Shown: piece after piece, positions 6,356 through 11,943 of the stretch | How positions within the stretch are numbered: the stretch's first letter is position 1 | Layout: each line of letters opens with the position of its first letter | Source: Clostridia bacterium | GTDB lineage: Bacteria; Bacillota; Clostridia; Christensenellales; Aristaeellaceae | NCBI GenBank assembly: GCA_016296675.1 | Contig: JAEDIV010000086.1 | Location: forward strand, 1-11,943 | Length of the DNA stretch: 11,943 bases | Direction: 5' to 3' | Translations under genes and position numbers: made by a program | Notes under the pieces: generated by a model | The model's database searches: none | What the model was told of the DNA's origin: nothing | What the model saw: only the letters and a program-made list of their open reading frames with translations

Positions 6356-7795
6356 CTACTTAATTCTTGCTCGCTGAACCGCTGTTTTCCATTCTGCACG
6401 CAGATTCGCGCGATCGTTCTTTGGATGATATATCTTTGATTCCGCCTGATTGGCCGGAATGGATTCGAAAGAAGCATACATGCCTGTGCGAATGCCGGCA
6501 ATATAAGCAGCGCCCAGACCGGTAACGTCATCTGCGGAAGCACAGCGCAGACTGCACTTGGCAAGATCCGCCTGAAGCTGCATTAGCAGCTCATTTTTAG
6601 AACCGCCGCCGTCTGCAGACAATGCGCTGATTGAATAGCCGCTCTCTAAATTCATGACGTCCAGAACATCGGTAATCTGCTGCGCTATCGAAGCCAGCGC
6701 CGCATATGCGATGTGCGCCTTTTCGGTTCCACGGCTCATTCCGCAAAGGATGGCGCGTGCATCGCTGTCAAAATACGGAGCGCCGAGTCCCGACATGGCA
6801 GGCACCAGGTTGACGCCCATCGAGCCGTCAACAGATTCCGCCAGCTTCTGTATCTCCTGAGGACTTTCGAAAATATTAAGCCCTTTGCACAGCCAGATCA
6901 GCGTATCGCCGGAGCAGGTAATATTGCCCTCAAGCACATACATCGTCTCGCCCGCCATCGAGAATCCAACAGACGCCGACAGACCGCTTCCGGAAATAAT
7001 CGGCGCATTGCCAACATTCATCATAACGGACGAGCCGGTTCCGTAGCTGGTTTTCGCCATGCCGCTTTTTAAGCAGCCCAGTCCGAAGAGCGTCGCGTGG
7101 CTGTCGCCCAGTACGCCTGTTACGGGAATGCCGTTCCATGTACCGAAGTCCGCATCCGCAGGCAGAATCTCCTCCGCCATGCAACCTTTGGGAATGCCGA
7201 AAATCTCCAGAAGCTTGTCGTCCCATTTCAGAGTTTTCAGATTCATCAGCTGGGTTCTGCTGGCATTGCTGGTATCCGTCGCGCTTTTTCCCGTAAGGCG
7301 TGCAACCAGATAGTTGTCGATCGTACCGATGCGTACGGATCCTTCCTCGGCTTTTTTACGGATGTCCGGCCGCTCGGCAAACAGAGCGCGGATTTTTCCC
7401 GCAGGATAATAGGGCGAAAGCAGAATGCCTGTGGTTTCGTGGATATAGCCGGCATACTTATCCAGCTGACGGCATGCCGTCTCTCCCCTTACATCCTGCC
7501 ATACAATCGCGCGGCACAAAGGTTCTCCGGTTTCCTTGTCCCAAAAAACGGTGGTTTCCCGCTGATTGGCCAGCGCAATAGCCTGAACCGATTCTGCCGG
7601 AATTCCCTCAAGAACCGTGTTCAAAAGTGAAAGCACATTCTGATAGATCTCTTCCGCATCATGTTCCGCATAACCCGGTTTCGGATAAAACTGTTGATGT
7701 GCAAGGGATGCGCGCTTCACTACAAACCCGTTTTCATCCACCAAAAATGCTTTGCTTCCGGAAGTGGATTGATCGATTGCGGCGATATATTTCAT
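6356..7795 (-). CDS. FGGY-family carbohydrate kinase, glycerol-kinase-like (candidate apulose kinase)
   Basis: This 479-residue FGGY kinase phosphorylates a sugar or polyol with ATP in the cytoplasm. It carries the N-terminal phosphate loop DQSTSGSKAF (8-17), ANQRETTVFWDK (76-87), AIVWQD (96-101), GTIDNYLVARLTG (157-169), the catalytic Asp231 in GDSHATLFG, and the C-terminal nucleotide site DGGGSKN (395-401). Overall sequence and length recall glycerol kinase. However, GDQQA of glycerol kinase is GDSHA here, and the segment before AGKIR reads SPYYP, so the substrate pocket probably differs. Its ATG overlaps the stop of the transketolase C-half (ATGA), with AAAGGA 8 nt upstream. Placed between a sugar isomerase and a split transketolase, it most likely phosphorylates a ketose, with apulose the best candidate. 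Plain glycerol kinase or a xylulose or erythrulose kinase is the alternative. Confidence 0.9.
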   Translation of the reverse strand: MKYIAAIDQSTSGSKAFLVDENGFVVKRASLAHQQFYPKPGYAEHDAEEIYQNVLSLLNTVLEGIPAESVQAIALANQRETTVFWDKETGEPLCRAIVWQDVRGETACRQLDKYAGYIHETTGILLSPYYPAGKIRALFAERPDIRKKAEEGSVRIGTIDNYLVARLTGKSATDTSNASRTQLMNLKTLKWDDKLLEIFGIPKGCMAEEILPADADFGTWNGIPVTGVLGDSHATLFGLGCLKSGMAKTSYGTGSSVMMNVGNAPIISGSGLSASVGFSMAGETMYVLEGNITCSGDTLIWLCKGLNIFESPQEIQKLAESVDGSMGVNLVPAMSGLGAPYFDSDARAILCGMSRGTEKAHIAYAALASIAQQITDVLDVMNLESGYSISALSADGGGSKNELLMQLQADLAKCSLRCASADDVTGLGAAYIAGIRTGMYASFESIPANQAESKIYHPKNDRANLRAEWKTAVQRARIK

Positions 7796-8715
7796 TTCAT
7801 CAGTCCTTTTCGAATGGTCTGGGCAATTCCATCGCTAGTCAATCCATAGTGCTCAAACACCTGCTTGTTGGTTCCGGAATACAGTGTTTCATCAGGCAAG
7901 CCCATGATTTTCATGCGAACCGGCGCATTCTGAGAAAGATACTCGCTCACAGCGCTTCCAAGTCCGCCGTATACGCTGTGCTCTTCAACAGTAACAACCA
8001 GTCCCGTAGACGCCGCTTCCATAACTGCATCCACGTCCATGGGTTTAATGGTATGCATATCAAACAGTTTTACAAAGATGCCTTCTTCTTTAAGCATTTC
8101 GCATGCCTTTACAGCGGGCGCAACCATTTCACCGCACGCAATAATCGCGGCATCCTTGCCGTCAGAAAGCTTAATTGCTTTTCCGATTTCAAACACTACA
8201 TCCTGAGGATAAATATCCTCGACGTCGCCGCGTCCTACACGCACATATGCAGGCTCCCTGGAACACGCAAGCGCCCTCGTCATGGCAGATGCGCTGTTGG
8301 CATCCGCCGGGAGAATCACCTGAAGCCCCGGAATCGCGCGCATAAGCGCAACATCCTGAACCGCATGATGCGTTCCGCCGAGCGCGCCGTAGCTCACGCC
8401 GCCCGACACGCCGATGACCTTTACATTGGTATGCGAGTACGCCATATCCACCTTTACCTGCTCTGCCGCACGCGTGGAATAGAAGCTGGCAGGTCCGCAA
8501 ACAAACGGAATCAGACCCGTGCAGGCAAGCCCTGCAGCAATGCCCACGGCATCCTGCTCCGCAATACCGCATTCCACAAACTGCTCCGGCAGTTCCTTGA
8601 CAAAATCTCCAAGGGTTACAGAGCCTCTGGAGTCGGTGGCAAGCGCAAAAATTCGTTTATCCTTTTTACCAAGCTCGAGCAGAGTTTCCGTTATTGCTTT
8701 TCGTGCTGCTTTCAT
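7792..8715 (-). CDS. Transketolase C-terminal subunit (split transketolase, AptB-like)
   Basis: This 307-residue protein corresponds to the pyrimidine-binding and C-terminal domains of transketolase. Glu53 in ECGIAEQ is the glutamate expected to activate thiamine diphosphate. GALGGTHHAVQD (110-121) and the arginine-containing SREPAYVRVGRG segment (152-163) are family hallmarks, and VVTVEEHSVYGGLGSAV (240-256) begins the last domain. It needs the N-half encoded just upstream to form an active enzyme. I prefer ATG 8715, which gives an ATGA overlap with the N-half stop and an AAGGAG site 10 nt away. A GTG two codons earlier lies too close to that site. Split transketolases occur in several sugar pathways, including apulose-4-phosphate transketolase and sulfosugar pathways. 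The kinase and apiosidase-like neighbours favour the first. Confidence 0.93.
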   Translation of the reverse strand: MKAARKAITETLLELGKKDKRIFALATDSRGSVTLGDFVKELPEQFVECGIAEQDAVGIAAGLACTGLIPFVCGPASFYSTRAAEQVKVDMAYSHTNVKVIGVSGGVSYGALGGTHHAVQDVALMRAIPGLQVILPADANSASAMTRALACSREPAYVRVGRGDVEDIYPQDVVFEIGKAIKLSDGKDAAIIACGEMVAPAVKACEMLKEEGIFVKLFDMHTIKPMDVDAVMEAASTGLVVTVEEHSVYGGLGSAVSEYLSQNAPVRMKIMGLPDETLYSGTNKQVFEHYGLTSDGIAQTIRKGLMK

Positions 8716-9509
8716 GCCCACTCCACTCCTTCCACATTGAGCGCTTTGTATGCCTCAAAAAGCTGTTCTTCGCTGGGCACATGATGATGCCATTCAGCTT
8801 TGTTTTCTGCAAACGGAAGTCCTTTTCCTTTAATCGTGTGCATAATCAGGCAATGCGGTTTGTTATTGTCTTTCACCTGATCAAAATAGTCGCATAATTC
8901 ACTCTGGCTGTTTCCGTCCACCTCTTGTACATCCCAGCCGAAAGCACGCCATTTGGCGGCAAAATCTTCCAGCGCCATGACGTCTTCTGTCGAACCGCTG
9001 ATCTGAAGTCCATTGCGGTCGATGATCGCAAACAGATTGTCCAGATGATAGTTTGCGCCGGCCATTGCCGCCTCCCATACGCTGCCTTCCGCCTGCTCGC
9101 CGTCGCCCATCACGACGAAAACGCGCTTATCCGTTCCCTGGCGTTTTTCGCCGATTGCCATACCGACGCCGACCGGAAGTCCGTGCCCGAGCGCGCCCGT
9201 TGACATCTCAACGCCGTTTACCTTGTTGTTCGGATGACCGATCAAAGGGCTTCCTGCTGCAGAAAAATTCTTGAGCTCTGATTTGGGAAAATACCCCTTA
9301 TCGGCCAGAATCGCCCAGTATCCTTCCACAGAATGACCCTTGCTCAGAAGAAAATGGTCTCCTTCCTTCATTTCCCGGTAAAACAGGTTTACCAGGACGT
9401 CCAGACAGCTCATGCATCCGCCGGTATGACCGGTTTTTGCGCGAGCGATCATGGTGACGGCGTCTGCGCGACGCAGCTGTGCCAACCGTTCCAGTTCTCT
9501 GATCTCCAT
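8712..9509 (-). CDS. Transketolase N-terminal subunit (split transketolase, AptA-like)
   Basis: This 265-residue protein is the thiamine-diphosphate-binding half of transketolase. GHTGG (27-31), SKGHS (56-60), GHPN (91-94) and STGALGHGLPVGVGMA (103-118) are conserved active-site segments. The TPP/Mg motif runs from GDGE (135-138) to DRNGLQISG (164-172), with Asn166 as the metal-ligand position. It transfers a two-carbon ketol unit together with the C-half next door. As first gene of the minus-strand operon it probably receives the highest expression. Two in-frame ATGs are possible, at 9515 and 9509. I chose 9509 because the AAGGA element at about 9519-9523 is well spaced from it and only about 3 nt from the other. 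If the pathway inference holds, the pair would convert apulose 4-phosphate and glyceraldehyde 3-phosphate to xylulose 5-phosphate and dihydroxyacetone phosphate. Confidence 0.93.
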   Translation of the reverse strand: MEIRELERLAQLRRADAVTMIARAKTGHTGGCMSCLDVLVNLFYREMKEGDHFLLSKGHSVEGYWAILADKGYFPKSELKNFSAAGSPLIGHPNNKVNGVEMSTGALGHGLPVGVGMAIGEKRQGTDKRVFVVMGDGEQAEGSVWEAAMAGANYHLDNLFAIIDRNGLQISGSTEDVMALEDFAAKWRAFGWDVQEVDGNSQSELCDYFDQVKDNNKPHCLIMHTIKGKGLPFAENKAEWHHHVPSEEQLFEAYKALNVEGVEWA

Positions 9510-9597
9510 AAACATTCTTCCTTTTTATCTATACTTATTTTTTCAAAAAATTATTGACGAATTCATATATGCAATAATATAGGAATGCCCGGTTCAT
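9510..9597 (-). promoter_or_regulatory. Divergent control region upstream of the minus-strand operon
   Basis: The operon's promoter must lie in this AT-rich stretch or overlap the divergent plus-strand promoter, but I see no consensus hexamer pair on the minus strand. The best guess is TATTAT near 9574-9579 with TGTCAA 18 bp further upstream, which is weak. A palindrome CATATATG at 9564-9571 sits in the middle of the region and could be an operator. A weak promoter with an operator suggests activator dependence or a non-standard promoter; this is inference. Confidence 0.35.
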
Positions 9598-9626
9598 TTG
9601 ACACATTTTGTCCGTTTTCCTATAAT
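9598..9626 (+). promoter_or_regulatory. Consensus sigma-A promoter for the DUF5060-type hydrolase
   Basis: TTGACA at 9598-9603 is separated by exactly 17 bp from TATAAT at 9621-9626, matching the housekeeping consensus at all 12 positions. Transcription should begin near 9633, giving a leader of only about 18 nt that contains AAAGGAGG (9636-9643) and leads to ATG 9651. Such a strong promoter would normally be held down by a repressor if the gene is inducible. Confidence 0.85.
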
Positions 9627-9650
9627 AAATGTCAGAAAGGAGGGATCAAC

Positions 9651-11141
9651 ATGATCTCAATCGAAAAATGGGGAACCCTTGAACTGGAGTTCAAAGGAAT
9701 GTCCGACAGAAATCCCTTTGAGGACTACGCAATCCAGGCTGAAATTACAAATGAAAATGAAAAGAAAACAGTTACCGGTTTTTACGACGGCGACGGCGTG
9801 TATAAAGTCCGTTTTATGCCGATGTTCGAAGGCGAATACCAGTATCGCGTATACGGCAGCTTTTCGTCCGAAGAATATACCGGTTCATTTACCGTAACCT
9901 CTCCCTCCGAAGAAAATCACGGACCGGTAAGAGCGCACGGTTTCCACTTTTTCTATGATGACGGAAAACCTTATTATGAAGCCGGCACCACCTGCTATGT
10001 ATGGGTGCATCAGAACGATGATCTGGTAGAAAAAACGCTTGAGACACTTTCAAAAGGTTATTTCAATAAAATTCGCTTCTGCATCTTCCCGAAGCATTAT
10101 CTGTATAACCTCCATGAGCCGGTCACGTATCCTTATGAAGGAACGCCCTGCGACATGGAAGGCTTTGACCCAGAATCTTTGAAGGGCGGCTTCAAGATCC
10201 GCGAAGGCAACAAATGGGATTACCGCCGTTTTGTGCCGGAGCATTTCCGCCGAATCGACCGCGCCGTGATCGCGCTTCGCGATATGGGCATTGAGGCAGA
10301 CATCATCCTCTTCCATCCTTACGACCGCTGGGGATTTTCCCAGATGGCGATGGAGGACATGCTCTTCTATCTCCGCTATGTCATGGCGCGTTATTCTGCA
10401 TTCAGAAACATCTGGTGGTCCATGGCCAATGAATTTGATCTTCTGTATAATCTCTCAATCTCCGACTGGGAAAAGCTTGCGATGTGCGTATGCGAAAACG
10501 ATCCGTATCACCATCTTCGCTCCATACACAACTGCCACGTCTTCTACGATCATTCCCGCGGCTGGGTAACGCATTCCAGCATTCAGCACAAACAGGTTGA
10601 ATTGACCGATCAGTGGCGCATCCGCTATCAAAAGCCGGTCGTCATCGACGAAATGGTGTATGAAGGCGACATCAATCAAGGCTGGGGCAACATTACCGGT
10701 CAGGAACTTGTAAGACGTTTCTGGGAATCTTCCATGCGCGGCGGCTATGCCGGACACGGCGAAACCTTCGATCGTCCGGACGGCATTCTCTGGTGGTCGC
10801 ACGGCGGCGTTCTGCACGGCGAATCTCCCGAACGCATCCGCTTCCTGCGCGGCATCCTGGAAGAAACGCCCGGCGGACTGGGCTTAAAGTGCGTTTCCGG
10901 CAAAAGCGACGAGACCGTTGCAACTCCGGAAAAGAGCGGCATTCCTAAATATTTCATCTATTACTACGGCAACGGCCGTTCGAGTTCTCGCAAGTTCCAT
11001 CTGGATGATGAAACCACCTTTGAGGTAGAGATCATCGATACCTGGAACATGACGATTGAAAACGCCGGAAAGCACAAAGGTCTTTTCAACATCCCTCTCC
11101 CCGGCCGCCCGTATATGGCCATCCGCCTTCGCGAAGTATAA
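9651..11141 (+). CDS. DUF5060/DUF4038-type glycoside hydrolase, cytoplasmic
   Basis: This 496-residue protein has an N-terminal beta-sandwich of DUF5060 type (about 1-82, with DYAIQAEI and GDGVYKVRFMPMFEGEYQY), a TIM-barrel of the DUF4038/apiosidase-like type (about 95-410), and a short C-terminal beta domain (about 420-496) like DUF5605. The likely acid/base is Glu261 in WWSMANEFDLL and the likely nucleophile Glu334 in KPVVIDEMVYEGD, as expected for a clan-A retaining hydrolase. There is no signal peptide, so it probably cleaves imported oligosaccharides or glycosides. ATG 9651 has AGGAGG 7 nt upstream; earlier in-frame codons overlap the promoter and are rejected. Its own strong promoter and terminator make it a single-gene unit divergent from the sugar operon. 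Its exact substrate is unknown. A role on apiosides or other furanosides is suggested only by fold and context. Confidence 0.9.
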   Translation: MISIEKWGTLELEFKGMSDRNPFEDYAIQAEITNENEKKTVTGFYDGDGVYKVRFMPMFEGEYQYRVYGSFSSEEYTGSFTVTSPSEENHGPVRAHGFHFFYDDGKPYYEAGTTCYVWVHQNDDLVEKTLETLSKGYFNKIRFCIFPKHYLYNLHEPVTYPYEGTPCDMEGFDPESLKGGFKIREGNKWDYRRFVPEHFRRIDRAVIALRDMGIEADIILFHPYDRWGFSQMAMEDMLFYLRYVMARYSAFRNIWWSMANEFDLLYNLSISDWEKLAMCVCENDPYHHLRSIHNCHVFYDHSRGWVTHSSIQHKQVELTDQWRIRYQKPVVIDEMVYEGDINQGWGNITGQELVRRFWESSMRGGYAGHGETFDRPDGILWWSHGGVLHGESPERIRFLRGILEETPGGLGLKCVSGKSDETVATPEKSGIPKYFIYYYGNGRSSSRKFHLDDETTFEVEIIDTWNMTIENAGKHKGLFNIPLPGRPYMAIRLREV

Positions 11142-11159
11142 TCGCAAGGCGTCCGGATA

Positions 11160-11191
11160 GACGGAATCGCAGAAGCGATTCCGTCTTTTTT
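11160..11191 (+). terminator. Strong rho-independent terminator after the DUF5060-type hydrolase
   Basis: A perfect 11-bp stem (GACGGAATCGC at 11160-11170 with its complement at 11175-11185) has an AGAA tetraloop and is followed by six T residues (11186-11191). It begins 19 nt after the stop at 11141. The TAA stop of the convergent gene (11190-11192) overlaps the end of the T tract. Read on the minus strand there is no T run after the stem, so it should mainly stop plus-strand transcripts. Confidence 0.93.
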
Positions 11192-11942
11192 ATCCGATGT
11201 ATGCGCAAAGCAGCGCCTGCGCCTGAGATTCATCCGCAATGATCAGCGCCCAGTCATTGGTTTCTCCTTCTCTGACCGGAGGCGTCAGCGTATTAATCTT
11301 CTTCTCAACGCGTCCAAAGGTTCCGATTGCGCCCGAAACGGGATCCATCCAGAATCCGATCAGAGAAGCAAAGGGAAGCTTGTCGGCATGCACAATCAGC
11401 GGCTGTCCCTCATACTCATATACAATCAAAGCCTTCTCCGTCAAAAATGCAGGATGCCAGGCATGCTGAACGCCGTCGTTTTTCGTAAGATCGTCTCTGA
11501 AAGCGCCGGTTTCAAATCCGGCGGCCAGACAAAGCTTTTTGAGATGCTGCATCTGCCCGCTGCCCGGATTATGAAGCGCTTTCTGCCAGGTCTGCTTGAC
11601 GCCGAAGGAGCCTTCTTCATGGCCGATAAAGAACTGCATAATGGCATTGTCGCCATACGTATGCCCGGCCGCTCCGGTCAGCACCGACCACCACGCATAC
11701 CGGCGGACGTCAGCAGCCTGCCAGTAGGGCTGGCTCGGATCGTGCAGACCGTGCGGAATCTGCTCATAGCTCGGTTCGCCGTCCAAGGTAGGCTTTGCAG
11801 GAGACTTTTCAAAATCGTCCAGCACGTAGCGATAGTTGTCTTCGCCGTAGAAAATCGCGTTGTCGTCCCATGCCTTGAGCGTCCTCTGACCATAATCCCG
11901 GTGGCCGGACTGGAACATGTTGAAGTCCAGCCATGGTTCATC
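11190..11942 (-). CDS. GH140-like apiosidase (DUF4038 family), C-terminal 250 residues only
   Basis: The minus-strand frame is open from the window edge to TAA 11190-11192 and encodes 250 C-terminal residues; the N-terminus lies outside. The fragment starts in the barrel with DFNMFQSGHRDYG and continues through KPTLDGEPSYE (about 50-60), which probably holds the catalytic nucleophile. ADVRRYAWWSVLTGAAGHTYGDN (about 77-99) is a block I associate with DUF4038/GH140 proteins. The last about 90 residues form a beta domain containing FWMDPVSG, like the putative collagen-binding-type domain found at the end of these proteins. GH140 includes beta-apiosidases that release apiose-linked chains from rhamnogalacturonan II. 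The gene converges on the DUF5060-type hydrolase with only the terminator between them. Cellular location cannot be judged without the N-terminus. Confidence 0.85.
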   Translation of the reverse strand, partial: DEPWLDFNMFQSGHRDYGQRTLKAWDDNAIFYGEDNYRYVLDDFEKSPAKPTLDGEPSYEQIPHGLHDPSQPYWQAADVRRYAWWSVLTGAAGHTYGDNAIMQFFIGHEEGSFGVKQTWQKALHNPGSGQMQHLKKLCLAAGFETGAFRDDLTKNDGVQHAWHPAFLTEKALIVYEYEGQPLIVHADKLPFASLIGFWMDPVSGAIGTFGRVEKKINTLTPPVREGETNDWALIIADESQAQALLCAYIG

Positions 11943-11943
11943 A

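Noticed and set aside
7627..8784. A 385-codon plus-strand frame across kinase and transketolase genes
   Set aside because: It is antisense to two well-supported genes and crosses their junction; the protein is basic and His-rich without any domain pattern.
7792..9509. Assignment of the split transketolase to a sulfoquinovose pathway
   Set aside because: Such pathways can also use a two-gene transketolase with an isomerase, but the FGGY kinase and the apiosidase-like gene fit the apiose route better and no sulfoquinovosidase is seen. It remains the main alternative.
9585..9650. An earlier start at 9585 for the DUF5060-type hydrolase
   Set aside because: It would place the consensus promoter and AGGAGG site inside the coding sequence; ATG 9651 is correctly spaced from both.

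Overview
The window looks like part of a plant-glycan utilisation locus from a low-to-mid GC Gram-positive bacterium, probably a gut-type Clostridia or related Firmicute. This is inferred from near-perfect AGGAGG ribosome binding sites, a textbook TTGACA-17-TATAAT promoter, ATGA stop/start overlaps, and a small HTH protein remnant of a type I associate with Clostridia. I see no rRNA, tRNA, CRISPR array or insertion sequence.

Layout. Positions 3-155 (+) carry the 3' end of an unidentified gene, possibly a GntR/FCD regulator, followed by a strong hairpin terminator (227-273). Positions about 380-745 hold a scar. A fragment of a GyrI-like effector-binding protein on + and a truncated HTH protein on - meet tail to tail within about 6 bp. 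Both have lost their 3' ends.

The core is a six-gene minus-strand operon read from 9509 down to 714: split transketolase N-half, transketolase C-half, an FGGY kinase resembling glycerol kinase, a fucose-isomerase-like sugar isomerase, a GH78-type alpha-L-rhamnosidase, and an AraM/glycerol-1-phosphate-dehydrogenase-like enzyme. The first four genes are coupled by overlaps or a 9 bp gap. The last two follow gaps of 110 and 99 bp that contain inverted repeats. Divergent from the operon, a consensus promoter drives a DUF5060/DUF4038-type glycoside hydrolase (9651-11141, +). That gene ends in a strong terminator and converges on the C-terminal part of a GH140-like apiosidase (11190 to the window edge, -).

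How they may work together. GH140 members are known as beta-apiosidases. A route from D-apiose has been described in bacteria: isomerase to apulose, kinase to apulose 4-phosphate, then a two-subunit transketolase giving dihydroxyacetone phosphate plus xylulose 5-phosphate. The isomerase, kinase, split transketolase and apiosidase-like gene here match that route step for step. My main hypothesis is therefore an apiose-release and apiose-catabolism locus, with the rhamnosidase removing rhamnose from apiose-containing material such as rhamnogalacturonan II side chains or apiosylated plant glycosides. The AraM-like enzyme could act on the dihydroxyacetone phosphate produced. Substrate identity is inferred from family membership and context, not shown by the sequence. 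No transporter or complete regulator gene is visible.
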